From CAYQMF01 sp964418595 (GTDB lineage: Bacteria; Planctomycetota; UBA1135; UBA2386), in NCBI GenBank assembly GCA_964418595.1, contig CAYQMF010000016.1, positions 1 through 64,000 on the forward strand: a DNA stretch of 64,000 bases, in the 5' to 3' direction. Made by a program: the position numbers and the translations under genes. Numbering within the stretch: position 1 is the stretch's first letter; every line of letters begins with the position of its first letter. The notes under the pieces are model-generated. The model saw only the letters and a program-made list of their open reading frames with translations, searched no databases and was not told where the DNA came from. Below, one piece after another: positions 34,757 through 43,429 of the stretch.

Positions 34757-36025
34757 ATGCCTCGCATGTGGAAGCAGACCCTCGGGCTGATCGCGGTGCT
34801 GGCGATGGAAGCGCCAGCGCAAGTCGCGAGCGCGGCGGCGGACGCGGTCTTCCCCGTGCTCGACGACTCGACCTTCGATGGGCATTGGCAGCACGTCGTG
34901 CCCACCGCGGCCGAACTCGAGTGGCGACGCATCCCGTGGCTGGCGCAGCTCGCGGACGGTGTCGTTGCGGCGCAGCAGAGCGATCGGCCCATCCTGCTGT
35001 GGGCGATGAACGGCCACCCGCTCGCCTGCACTTGAAACAACGGTGTCGCGACCAGGCGGTCGGTCTGGTCGGATCGCACCGTGCAGGAGGAGATGGCGAA
35101 GTTCGTCGCGGTGGCCGACGAGGTCAGCCGGCTGCAGCGCGACAGCGAGCCCGACTGCCGCTTCTTCCAGGGCTTCTGCGAGAAGGGTCACTACGGCGGG
35201 CGCACGAAGCCATCGAACACGCGACAGGGCATCTACGCGGTCACGGCGACCGGCGAGTTCCTCGCCTCGATCAACACCCGCGATGCGAAGGCGGTGGTGA
35301 AAATGCTGCGCGACGCGCAGGCGAAGTTCGAAGCGATGTCGCGAGCGGTGCGCAGCGGCGATCGTCCGGCGCTCGAGCCGGCCGCGGTGCGCCGCTTCGA
35401 GACGCTGCAGCCCGACGACGGGCTCACGCTGCAGGTGTTCACGCGCGACTTGCCGCGCGCGAAGACGACCGAGGGATGGCGCGGCGAGGCCTGGAACCAG
35501 GATCACGCGTGGCTGCGCCGCGACGAGGCGCTGAGCTGCGTGCCGGCGGCGAAGGTGGGGGCCGAACAGGCGATGCCGTTGCCCGTGCTGCAGCGGCTCG
35601 TGCGCGCGCATCTCGTCGACAACGTGCGTGGCCAGACCTACTCGCACCGGGTCGAGGACATCGAGACCGCGCGCCTCGTCTTCCAGACCACCGCGGTTCA
35701 GGGTGATGAACTCCTGCTGCGCCTCGACGGCGCGGTGCGCATCGACCGGCGCGGCAGTTGGCCGACGCGCGGCTACGGCCAGGCGAGTCCGCAGCGCCTG
35801 GGCTACGACGCCGTGCTGCGCGGTGAGGCGCGGTTCGACCGCCGGCGCGGCGTGTTCACGAGGTTCCAACTGCTGGCCGTGGGCCTGCGCTGGGGTGCGA
35901 CCGAGTTCAACGGTCGCCAGGACGACTTCGGCCCCGCGCCGATGGGCGTGGCGTTCGCGCTGGCGCCCGCGGGCGTGGCCTGTCCGGCGCCGTCGCATCC
36001 CTGGGTCTACGACTGGAAGAAGTAG
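34757..36025 (+). CDS. Candidate selenoprotein: secreted thioredoxin-fold-like protein with in-frame UGA
   Basis: The frame is open from the ATG at 34757 to the TAG at 36025 except for one TGA at 35033-35035. If that codon is read as selenocysteine the product is 422 residues. A signal peptide (about residues 1-26) precedes a thioredoxin-like strand (RPILLWAMNGHPLA), then Cys91-Thr92-Sec93-Asn-Asn-Gly. The sequence after the UGA continues the same domain (WSDRTVQEEMAKFVAVADEV, RQGIYAVTATGEFLASI) and adds a beta-rich C-terminal domain of about 220 residues. Downstream of the UGA there is no signal peptide or well-placed start. A SECIS-like hairpin follows the UGA. A sequencing error or a broken gene remains possible. 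Confidence 0.72.
35033..35082 (+). promoter_or_regulatory. UGA codon with SECIS-like hairpin
   Basis: After the UGA (35033-35035) comes a nested hairpin. The lower stem pairs 35040-35045 with 35077-35082 (6 bp). The apical stem pairs 35049-35055 with 35065-35071 (7 bp, all Watson-Crick). The nine-base apical loop 35056-35064 begins with G and contains GGUC. The distance from UGA to loop is 20 bases. Bacterial SECIS elements lie directly after the UGA, with a short stem and a G (usually GU) in the loop for SelB binding, so the geometry fits. Selenocysteine insertion is inferred. Confidence 0.62.
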
Positions 36026-36048
36026 ATCCGGCCTTCGCGCGCCGGATC
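36025..36048 (+). terminator. Terminator-like hairpin after the candidate selenoprotein gene
   Basis: Arms 36025-36032 and 36041-36048 (GATCCGGC/GCCGGATC) pair perfectly over eight bases with an eight-base loop, starting at the last base of the stop codon. There is no U-tract, so termination efficiency is uncertain. It separates the redox pair from the S46 peptidase gene. Confidence 0.4.
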
Positions 36049-36133
36049 GGGCGTCCGTATGGGGAAACGGTGGAGGCGACCTGGGCCTTCGCCTATGGTC
36101 CGCCGCCCTTTTCCGTCTCGCAGTCAGAGCCCG

Positions 36134-38221
36134 ATGCCGAGTCCCCGCCGTTCCCTTTCGTGGGCCCTTCTCCTCTCCGCCCTGTTCGTCGTCGCGCCTC
36201 GCGCCCAGGAGAACCTGGAGCTGGGCAAGATGTGGACCTTCGAGAACCCGCCGCTCGCGTACCTGGCCAAGGAGTACGGCTTCAAGCCCGACCAGGACTG
36301 GCTGGACTCGGTGCGGATGGCGTCGATCCGCTACGGCGACGGTTGCTCCGCCTCGTTCGTGTCGCCGAAGGGGCTGATCATGACCAACCACCACTGCGCG
36401 CGGGAGCACATCGACGCGGTGTCGCCGGAAGGGCAGGACTGGGGGAGCGACGGCTACTACGCGACGTCGCTCGAGACGGAGGTGAAGGTCAAAGGCCTCA
36501 CCGTGCAGCAGCTCATCCGCATGCGCGACGTGACCGCGGCGATGGACGCCGGCGTGGCCGACGGCGACGACGACAAGACCGTCGACAGCAAGCGTGAGGC
36601 GAACCGGCAGAAGCTGCTCGCCGCGGCGCGCAAGGCCGACCCGGACCTCAAGCCGGAGATCGTCACGCTCTACAACGGCGCGATGTTCCAGCTCTACCAG
36701 TACAAGATCTGGGACGACATCCGCCTCGTGTGTGCGCCGCACCTCAAGGCGGCGTACTTCGGCGGCGATCCCGACAACTTCACGTTCCCTCGCTTCTGCT
36801 TCGACTTCACCTTCCTGCGCGCGTGGGTGGACGGCAAGCCGGCCGACACCTCGGCGCACTACTTCAAGTGGAGCGCGAGTGGGCCGCAGAACGGCGAACT
36901 CGTGTTCACCGTCGGCAACCCGGGTTCGACCGGGCGCCTGCTGACCCTGGCGCAGCTCGAGCGCATGCGCGACGTGTACTACCCGATCGTCCTCGACGTC
37001 GTGGACGGCCTGATCCGCAACCTGCAGGCGCACGCCAAGACCAGCCCGAAGGCGGAGCAGGAGGTGCGCACGGAGCTGTTCGGCCTCGCCAACACGCAGA
37101 AGGCCTTCACCGGCTACCAGGCCGGCCTCCTCGACGTGGCGCGCATGGACCGCAAGCGCGCGGCGGAAGCCGCGTTCAAGGCCAAGATCGAAGGCCTGCC
37201 GCTCGCCAAGACCCGTTTCGGCAACGCGTGGCAGGCGCTCGCCGACGTCGCCGCGCGCCAGAAGGTCGTCGAGCCCAAGCGCCGCATGCAGGTGCTGGTG
37301 TCGGCGGGGCAGCCTTTGTCGCGCGAGCTGATGGTCGCCGACCTCGTCGTTCGCGCCGTGCGGACCGACCTCGGCGAGGCGGAACGCAAGGCTGCGGCGG
37401 AGCAGGCCCTCGCGCTGGCCGCGGCGCCGGCCGGCGACGACGAGCGGCAGATGCGCGTGTTCGTCGACCACGTCGAGCGCGCGCAGCGCTGGCTGGCCAA
37501 GGACGACCCGTACCTCGCGGTGATGCTGCAGGGCAAGGCGCCGGATGCTCGCTTCAAGGAGATCCAGGCCAAGACCCAGCTCCGCGATGCGACGTTCGTG
37601 AAGCAGCTCCTCGACGGCGGCGCCGAGGCGGTGGCCAAGTCCGCCGACGTTGCGATCCAGATCGCGAATGCGGTCGCGCCCATGACGCGGCAGAACGCGC
37701 GCGACTGGGACGAGCTGCAGGTGCGCGAGCGCGTGCACGGCACGCGCATCGGCCAGGCCCTGTTCGCGGCGTACGGCACCAAGGTGAGCCCGGACGCCAC
37801 GTTCACGCTGCGCTTCTCCGACGGCGTGGTGAAGGGCTACTCGTACAACGGCACGGTCGCGCCCTGGAAGACCAGCATGTTCGGTCTGTTCGCGCGCAAC
37901 GCCGAGTTCGACGGCACGGACCCCTTCGATCTGCCCAAGGTCTTCCTCGACCATCGCGACCAGATCGACATGCGCACCGCGCTCAACTTCGTGAGCACCA
38001 ACGACATCATCGGTGGCAACTCGGGCAGCCCGGTGATCAACACCAGGCGCGAGGTCGTCGGCCTCATCTTCGACGGCAACATCGAGCAGCTCCCCAACCG
38101 CTTCCTGTTCGACGACAAGGTCGAGCGATCGGTGTCGGTGCACACGCAGGCGATCATCGAGGTGCTGCGCAAGGTCTACGGCGCCGGACCGCTGGCCGAC
38201 GAACTCGCGGGCGGGAGCTGA
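36134..38221 (+). CDS. S46 family dipeptidyl peptidase (DPP7/DPP11-like)
   Basis: 695 residues with a signal peptide (about residues 1-25). The catalytic His lies in LIMTNHHCAREHI (about residues 81-93), the Asp region is NFTFPRFCFDFTFLRAW, and the nucleophile is Ser630 in GGNSGSPV. These give the chymotrypsin-like triad with the large helical insert of S46 exopeptidases, which remove dipeptides from the N-termini of peptides in the periplasm. Length is typical (about 700). The residue governing acidic (DPP11) versus hydrophobic (DPP7) preference cannot be read with confidence. The ATG at 36134 gives the signal peptide. It converges on the TrkA-N gene with one base between stops. Confidence 0.93.
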   Translation: MPSPRRSLSWALLLSALFVVAPRAQENLELGKMWTFENPPLAYLAKEYGFKPDQDWLDSVRMASIRYGDGCSASFVSPKGLIMTNHHCAREHIDAVSPEGQDWGSDGYYATSLETEVKVKGLTVQQLIRMRDVTAAMDAGVADGDDDKTVDSKREANRQKLLAAARKADPDLKPEIVTLYNGAMFQLYQYKIWDDIRLVCAPHLKAAYFGGDPDNFTFPRFCFDFTFLRAWVDGKPADTSAHYFKWSASGPQNGELVFTVGNPGSTGRLLTLAQLERMRDVYYPIVLDVVDGLIRNLQAHAKTSPKAEQEVRTELFGLANTQKAFTGYQAGLLDVARMDRKRAAEAAFKAKIEGLPLAKTRFGNAWQALADVAARQKVVEPKRRMQVLVSAGQPLSRELMVADLVVRAVRTDLGEAERKAAAEQALALAAAPAGDDERQMRVFVDHVERAQRWLAKDDPYLAVMLQGKAPDARFKEIQAKTQLRDATFVKQLLDGGAEAVAKSADVAIQIANAVAPMTRQNARDWDELQVRERVHGTRIGQALFAAYGTKVSPDATFTLRFSDGVVKGYSYNGTVAPWKTSMFGLFARNAEFDGTDPFDLPKVFLDHRDQIDMRTALNFVSTNDIIGGNSGSPVINTRREVVGLIFDGNIEQLPNRFLFDDKVERSVSVHTQAIIEVLRKVYGAGPLADELAGGS

Positions 38222-38222
38222 G

Positions 38223-39278
38223 TCAGGACGCGTCGGCCCCGCCGCCGTTCAGCCGCTGCAGCGCGCGCAGGTGCGCCGGGTCCGCCTGCACGATCATCTC
38301 GTCGCCGGCCGCCAGCGCGACGTCCGACGGCGGCGTGGGCCGCACCGCCGCGCCGCGCCGGTGCTCCAGCACGAAGGCGCGGTGCGCGTCGCGGACCTCG
38401 CCGACCGTCAGCCCCACCAGACCCGAACCCGGCGCGATCCGCAGGTGCGCGACGACGATCAACTGGTCGCCGACCCGGAACGAGTTGACGATCGACTCGT
38501 CGGACGACGCCGTTGCGAACAGGGGCGCTGCCAGCTCCGTGGTGCTGAAGGCCAGTTGCAGGTCGAACGCGTCCTTCACCTTGGCAGCGAGTTCCTGGTC
38601 GAACATGCGCAGCACGACGCGGATGTCGGCCTTGACCTTGCGTGCGTCGAGCGCGATCTCGAGGTTGGCGAGGTCGTCGTCGGTGGCGAGGATCACCGAC
38701 TTGGCATCGACGAGGTTGGTCTTGTCGAAGATGTCGGGCTCGCGGCCGTTGCCGATGAGCAGGGGAACGCCCTCCTTGCGGGCGTAGCCGAGGTGCTCGC
38801 ACTGCGGGTTGCGCTCGACGACGATCACCAGCTCGCCGAGTTGCAGGAGCTGCTGCAGCACGCGCAGGCCGAGCTTGCCGAGCCCGAACAGGACGACGTG
38901 GTTCTTCATGGTGTGCGACATGGCGCGAGCCCACTCGCCGCTGGTCTCGTCGCGGCGCAGGATGTGGTAGCTGAAGCGGATGATGCCGTCGAGGATGACG
39001 ACCAGCCCGAGCGGCGGCAGCACGAAGTAGAAGACGCGGAGCAGCGTCGGCTCCGGCAGCGCCTCGATCACGTGCTCCATGAAGATGAGGCAGTACGTGA
39101 TGTACAGCGCCTCGCCCCAGCTCAGGCGCATGCCGTCGGGCCCGACGTAGAGATGGTGGAAGGCCGCGGCGCCGCCCAGCAGAATCGTCACCATGCCGAG
39201 CAAGACGGGCAGGAACTGCCGGAACGGGCGCCGCAGGTACAGGAGATTGGCTCTGAGTACTCGGGGCCACGACCGCAT
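38223..39278 (-). CDS. Potassium-channel-like protein with TrkA-N (RCK) and TrkA-C domains
   Basis: 351 residues. Two to three hydrophobic segments lie at about 22-42, 54-70 and 80-104. An NAD-binding TrkA-N domain follows, starting at HVVLFGLGKLG (GLGKLG at 132-137), and a TrkA-C domain lies near the end (VGLTVGEVRDAHRAFVLEHRR). This is the layout of RCK-gated potassium channels. However, the loop between the helices reads SWGEALYITYCLIFMEHVIE and lacks the TVGYG-type selectivity filter, so it may be a channel-derived regulator or transport another ion. Starts here and in the divergent lipoprotein gene lie 12 bases apart. Confidence 0.85.
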   Translation of the reverse strand: MRSWPRVLRANLLYLRRPFRQFLPVLLGMVTILLGGAAAFHHLYVGPDGMRLSWGEALYITYCLIFMEHVIEALPEPTLLRVFYFVLPPLGLVVILDGIIRFSYHILRRDETSGEWARAMSHTMKNHVVLFGLGKLGLRVLQQLLQLGELVIVVERNPQCEHLGYARKEGVPLLIGNGREPDIFDKTNLVDAKSVILATDDDLANLEIALDARKVKADIRVVLRMFDQELAAKVKDAFDLQLAFSTTELAAPLFATASSDESIVNSFRVGDQLIVVAHLRIAPGSGLVGLTVGEVRDAHRAFVLEHRRGAAVRPTPPSDVALAAGDEMIVQADPAHLRALQRLNGGGADAS

Positions 39279-39290
39279 CGCGAGGCGCGG

Positions 39291-40184
39291 ATGGTAGCGG
39301 CCGGAGTCGCGTCCCGGCGATGGCTTCTCCTGGGCGCGATCGTCGCGGGAGTCGGGCCGAGTTGCAGCGGCTTGGGGGCCCGCGAGGAACGCACCCTGCG
39401 CGCGGCGCTCCTCGATCCCCTGGGCACCGTCGACGAGCGCGGCGAGGAGCTGGCGGCGCAGATGGCGCGGGGCGATCGCCCCGGTCCCGGCACGCGGGTC
39501 GCCTTCGTCCACCACGCGCTGCGGGCCGGCGTCGCGGTGGACGCGCCGGGCCTGCTGGCGGCAGAGGCGGCGGCGTTCCCGGGCGCGGGGCGCTTCCTCG
39601 CGCGCTACGCCGCGCTCATGAAGGTCGACCTGCCGCCGTCACCCGCGTTCGAGGCGCCGAGCCGCGTGGTCCTGGTGTTGCCGGCCGTCGACCAGACCCT
39701 GCAACCCGCGGCGGTCGCCGATCTGCTCTCGACCTTGGCCCGGCCCCTGCGGGGCAGCGGCGCGTGGGTCGTGCCGATCGAGGTCGGGTTCGATCTCGTG
39801 GCGCGCCTCGGTGGCGAGTTGGTGGCGCTCGGGCGCGGAGTTCCCGCTCCGGCGCTCGTGCAGCGTCTCGGCGAGGCCCTCGGGCTCGATGCCTGCTTCG
39901 CCGTGCAGATCGTGACCTGGCGGGTGCACATGGCCTTCGTCGTCGAGAGCGTCGACCACGACGTGCGCTACGCGCTGCTCGACGCGACGACCGGAGAGAC
40001 GCGCTGGCGACGCACCATGGCGGGGACCTACGTCCGGCGTGAGCCGCTGGTGACGTTCTCGCCGTTCGACGACGACCCGACGTACTTCTACCCGTCGTCG
40101 CACGGGCCGGTGTTCGACGACACGTTCGAGTTCGCCGGCGCGCTCAACCAGGCCGCCCTCGTGCCGCTCACCGCGCACCGTTGA
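39291..40184 (+). CDS. Putative lipoprotein of unknown function
   Basis: 297 residues. The N-terminus, VAAGVASRRWLLLGAIVAGVG, is followed by a lipobox-like PSC near residue 25, suggesting a lipid-anchored protein, although the -3 position (Gly) is atypical. The body alternates helices and strands (PSRVVLVLPAVDQTLQP, WVVPIEVGFDLVARLGGEL, CFAVQIVTWRVHMAFVVESV) and ends with an acidic-aromatic FSPFDDDPTYFYPSSHGP stretch. It resembles GNA1162-type or curli-assembly-type lipoproteins in general shape but no family is claimed. Its 3' end overlaps the convergent methyltransferase gene by 17 bases. Confidence 0.65.
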   Translation: MVAAGVASRRWLLLGAIVAGVGPSCSGLGAREERTLRAALLDPLGTVDERGEELAAQMARGDRPGPGTRVAFVHHALRAGVAVDAPGLLAAEAAAFPGAGRFLARYAALMKVDLPPSPAFEAPSRVVLVLPAVDQTLQPAAVADLLSTLARPLRGSGAWVVPIEVGFDLVARLGGELVALGRGVPAPALVQRLGEALGLDACFAVQIVTWRVHMAFVVESVDHDVRYALLDATTGETRWRRTMAGTYVRREPLVTFSPFDDDPTYFYPSSHGPVFDDTFEFAGALNQAALVPLTAHR

Positions 40185-41454
40185 TCCGATCGAGCGCGAC
40201 GACCACTTCCAGGTGGTGGGTGTGCACGAACATGTCGATCGGTTGCGCTGCCGTCACCGCATAGCCGTTCGCCTGCAACGCCCCGACGTCGCGGCCGAGC
40301 GCGTGCAGGTCGCAGGCCACGTACACGATCCGCTTCGCACCCAGGCGCGCGACGGCCGCGGCCACGCCGTCGGCGCAGCCGCTGCGCGGCGGGTCCAGGA
40401 CCACGAGGTCGGGCCGGACCAGGGCGTCGGCTACCCAGGCGCCCACGTCGCCGGCCAGGAAGCGGACGTTGCCGACGGCCGCTGCCGTGGCCGCTGCGCG
40501 CGCGTCTTGTACCGCCGTCGCGTTGCCTTCGACGCCCAGCACATCGCGCGCGCCGGCGGCGAGGCCGAGCGCCAGCAGGCCGCCGCCGCAATACAGGTCG
40601 ACGATGCTGCGGTCGAGCTGCGGGCCAGCCAACCTGCGCACGGTGTCCAGCAGCGCCCGCGCGCCGAACGCCGAGGTCTGGAAGAACGCGTGCGGCGAGA
40701 TGTGCAGTTCGACGTCGTCGATGACCTCGCGGATCCGCTCCGGTCCGTGCAGTCTGGTCACCGCCGCGCCGGTGTCGATCGCCACGCACGTCGCGCCGAG
40801 GGCAGGGGCGACGCTCGCGAACCCGGGATCCATCCGCGTGGCGGCGATGAGGACCTGCGTCTCGCCGGTCGACGCGGCGACGCGTGCGGTCACCTGCGTG
40901 ACCAGCGGCGCCGTGCCCGTCCCTGCACAGGTGGCCCAGGTGCGCGTCGCGAGCGCGATGGCGCGCGGATCCGCCGCGGGACACTCCACCACGGGCACCA
41001 GATCGCGGCTGTTGCGGCGCAGGAACCCGAGCGTGCCGTCGCGGGCGTGCAGGACGACCGTGGTGCGCTGCGCCCATGGCTCGCGTGGGGCGAGGATGGG
41101 GCGCACGACGGCCGGGTCGGCAGCGGTGCGTTCGAGGTGCCGGCGCAAGCGGGCGACCTTGCCGTCGGTCTGCGTGGCATGCGTCGCGTGCTGGAGGTCG
41201 CACCCGCCGCAGGTCCCGAACCACGGGCAGCGTGGCTCGACGCGGGCGGGCGACGCCGCCAGCACCGCATCGAGGTTCGCGCGCGCGAAGCGCCGCTCCA
41301 CCGAAGTGATGGTCGCGCGCACCGTCTCGCCGGGCAGCGCCCCGAAGACGAAGACCACGAGTTCACCGAGGCGCGCGACCGCGTCGGGCCCGTCGGCGAA
41401 GCCGGTGATCTCGAGGGTCACTGGGTCGCCGGGTCGCACGGCGGGCGCCGTCAT
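40168..41454 (-). CDS. RlmD/TrmA-family uracil-5 RNA methyltransferase with iron-sulfur cluster
   Basis: 428 residues. The N-terminal TRAM-like domain (about 8-60) is followed by an Fe-S motif, Cys76-x5-Cys82-x2-Cys85 (CPWFGTCGGCDLQH), with a fourth Cys in VVECPAADP. The C-terminal Rossmann methyltransferase domain has DLYCGGGLLALGLA for SAM binding, DPPRSGC, and a catalytic Cys in YVACDLHALGRD. These enzymes make 5-methyluridine in 23S rRNA or tRNA using SAM. The precise target base is not predictable. The ATG overlaps the stop of the upstream DMT transporter by four bases (41451-41454). Confidence 0.93.
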   Translation of the reverse strand: MTAPAVRPGDPVTLEITGFADGPDAVARLGELVVFVFGALPGETVRATITSVERRFARANLDAVLAASPARVEPRCPWFGTCGGCDLQHATHATQTDGKVARLRRHLERTAADPAVVRPILAPREPWAQRTTVVLHARDGTLGFLRRNSRDLVPVVECPAADPRAIALATRTWATCAGTGTAPLVTQVTARVAASTGETQVLIAATRMDPGFASVAPALGATCVAIDTGAAVTRLHGPERIREVIDDVELHISPHAFFQTSAFGARALLDTVRRLAGPQLDRSIVDLYCGGGLLALGLAAGARDVLGVEGNATAVQDARAAATAAAVGNVRFLAGDVGAWVADALVRPDLVVLDPPRSGCADGVAAAVARLGAKRIVYVACDLHALGRDVGALQANGYAVTAAQPIDMFVHTHHLEVVVALDRINGAR

Positions 41455-42365
41455 CGCACTCCCGGTCCGCGCCGGCGACGCGCGAGCAGCACGCCGGTCA
41501 CGATGAGTGTTCCGCCGCCGAGCTGGGTGGCGGTGATCGTCTCGTCGAGGAGCAGGGCGCTCGCGGCGAGCGCGAACACCGGCACGAGGTTGGCATAGAC
41601 CGCCGCCAGCGACGGCCCCGCGTCCTTGATGGTGCGGTTCCAGAGGATGTACGCGATCCCCGTCGAGAGGACGCCGGCATACGCGATCCGGCCCCACTGC
41701 GCGCCGCCGAGATCCCAGCTCGTCGGCGCGTAGAACCCGAGCAGCAGCCCATGGAACGGCAGCACGAGGGTCGTCGACCACAGCGCCAGCCGCGTCGGCA
41801 GCACGACGCCGACCAGCGGCGTGCTCAGCGTCGTGGTGAGCGCCCAGAGCAGCGCCGCGGTGAGGACCAGCACGTTGCCCAGGAGGTACTGGCTGCGCAG
41901 GTCGATGCCGTGGCTGGCGAACACGATCACCGCGGACCCGATCAGCGTGATGACGATCGCCGTCCAGGTTCGGCCGCGCACGCGCTCGATCCGAAACACC
42001 GCGGCGAGGAGCGCGGTCCAGACCGGCGACGTGGCGCCGAGGAGCGCGGCGTTGCCGGCGGTGGTGAGCGACACGCCGGCCACGGACACGCACTGGTTGA
42101 GCAGCGACCCGAACAGGCCGATGACGAGGATCCGGCCCCACGGCAGCGGCCCCTTGCTGCGCGCGTTGGGGAGCAGCCGCAGGCACACCGCGAGCACCGC
42201 GGCGGACAACACGAGGCGGGCGGCGTTGAACGCGAACGGGTGCAGGCCGGCCACGAAGGCAGCCTTCATGACCACGAGGTTCAGGCCCCAGATCGCGGCC
42301 ACCACCAGAGGGGCGAGCTGCGCGATCCGATGCGAGGGTGGCGCCGGGGGCGGCGTCGGCGACAT
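41451..42365 (-). CDS. EamA/DMT family transporter
   Basis: 304 residues with ten predicted transmembrane helices in two EamA repeats: about residues 15-145 (LVVAAIWGLNLVVMKAAF at the start) and 155-295 (LLGNVLVLTAALLWALTTTL at the start). The repeat signature before the second half, AYAGVLSTGIAYILWNRTIKD, is typical of the drug/metabolite transporter superfamily. Substrates for this group include amino acids and metabolites, usually exported; none can be named. It lies 59 bases after the esterase gene and is coupled to the methyltransferase gene by a four-base overlap, so it belongs to the long minus-strand run. Confidence 0.92.
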   Translation of the reverse strand: MSPTPPPAPPSHRIAQLAPLVVAAIWGLNLVVMKAAFVAGLHPFAFNAARLVLSAAVLAVCLRLLPNARSKGPLPWGRILVIGLFGSLLNQCVSVAGVSLTTAGNAALLGATSPVWTALLAAVFRIERVRGRTWTAIVITLIGSAVIVFASHGIDLRSQYLLGNVLVLTAALLWALTTTLSTPLVGVVLPTRLALWSTTLVLPFHGLLLGFYAPTSWDLGGAQWGRIAYAGVLSTGIAYILWNRTIKDAGPSLAAVYANLVPVFALAASALLLDETITATQLGGGTLIVTGVLLARRRRGPGVR

Positions 42366-42424
42366 CGGCGGGAGCTTAGCGACGGCGGTGCGCAAGGCAC
42401 GCGGCCGGTCGCGTCCCGTCGCGA

Positions 42425-43417
42425 CTACTTGCCCTCGCCCTTCGCCGGTGCCGGGGGCGTCGCGGCCTTCGCGGCGAACCCCGCGCCGACGAACTGCAGC
42501 GACTTCACCAGTTGCTTCTGCAGGGAGCCGCTGCCCCAGGAATGGCCGCCGCCCTGCACCAGCTCGAAGGTGTGCGCCACCTTGCGCTTCTCGAGCAGCG
42601 CGTGCATCTCCTCGTTCGGAGGCGCGAAGCCGTAGCGGTCGTCGGTGCCGGCGTCGAAATAGATGCGCAAGCTCGCGAGCGTCTCGAGGGGCAGGTCGGC
42701 CGCGAGGGCGAGCGGCATCTCGCGCTGCCACTTCTTGACGTCGATCGGGTCGCCGAACACGTCGCCGAGGCCGCCGCGTTCGATCATGCGCTGCACGGTG
42801 CGTTGGTACTGCGGCGGCAAGGCGCTGGGGTCGGCGGGCATGAACGCCGACGAGTGCGCGGCGACGGTGCCGAAGACCTCGGGGTGGCGCAGCGCGATCT
42901 TCATGGCGCCGAACCCGCCCATGCTCACGCCCATGATCGCGCGCCTGCTGCGGTCGTCGAGGACGCGGTACTTCTCGGCGAGGAACTTCGGCAGCGCCTC
43001 GACGACGGTCTTCTCCTGGTTGCCGGCGCCGGCGACGTCGATGTAGATCGGCTGGTTGCCGATCCCGAGCGACACGAAGATCAGCTCCGGGATCTCGCCC
43101 TTGCCGCGCAGTTCGTCGAGCACCTTGCCGCCGCCGTCGACCTGGAACTTGCGCTCGTTCTCGTTGCGGCCGTGCAGCCAGACGGCCCACGGGTAGCGGC
43201 GCTCGGCATTGGCCTTCTCGGCGTAGCCCTTCGGCAGGTAGACCGCGAGGCGGACGTCTGGCACGTCGGGCAGGTCCACGCTCTCGAGGGTGAAGTTCTG
43301 GAGTTCGACGGCGGCCGGAGCGCGTCCGCGTCCGCGGCGCGGGGCATCGCCTTCGTTCTGGGCGAAGAGGCTGGAGGCGAGGAGGACGGTGACCGTCGCG
43401 AGGAAGGGATGGCGCAT
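42425..43417 (-). CDS. Secreted esterase-like alpha/beta hydrolase
   Basis: 330 residues with a signal peptide (residues 1-19, ending SSLFAQ). The alpha/beta-hydrolase core belongs to the esterase D/antigen 85-like group. The nucleophile is in AIMGVSMGGFGAMKIAL (GxSxG). An Asp is in YFDAGTDDRYGF and the His in QGGGHSWGSGSLQKQ, completing the triad. Before these, YPWAVWLHGRNENERKF forms the oxyanion strand. Such enzymes are often feruloyl or acetyl-xylan esterases or trehalose-ester hydrolases; the substrate is unknown. A Pro/Ala/Lys-rich C-terminus may be a linker. The gene starts 12 bases after the AcpH stop. Confidence 0.9.
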   Translation of the reverse strand: MRHPFLATVTVLLASSLFAQNEGDAPRRGRGRAPAAVELQNFTLESVDLPDVPDVRLAVYLPKGYAEKANAERRYPWAVWLHGRNENERKFQVDGGGKVLDELRGKGEIPELIFVSLGIGNQPIYIDVAGAGNQEKTVVEALPKFLAEKYRVLDDRSRRAIMGVSMGGFGAMKIALRHPEVFGTVAAHSSAFMPADPSALPPQYQRTVQRMIERGGLGDVFGDPIDVKKWQREMPLALAADLPLETLASLRIYFDAGTDDRYGFAPPNEEMHALLEKRKVAHTFELVQGGGHSWGSGSLQKQLVKSLQFVGAGFAAKAATPPAPAKGEGK

Positions 43418-43429
43418 CGGCCGCGCACT

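Noticed and set aside
35081..36025. Separate gene starting after the UGA (GTG at 35081 or ATG at 35093)
   Set aside because: It would lack a signal peptide and begin in the middle of a thioredoxin-like domain; the GGAGGAG abuts the ATG with no spacing. The continuous-frame reading explains the sequence better.
34532..38143. Open frame of 1203 codons on the minus strand opposite the selenoprotein candidate and S46 peptidase
   Set aside because: A shadow of high-GC coding DNA: the translation is Arg/His/Val-rich with no domain, while the plus-strand genes have clear family motifs.
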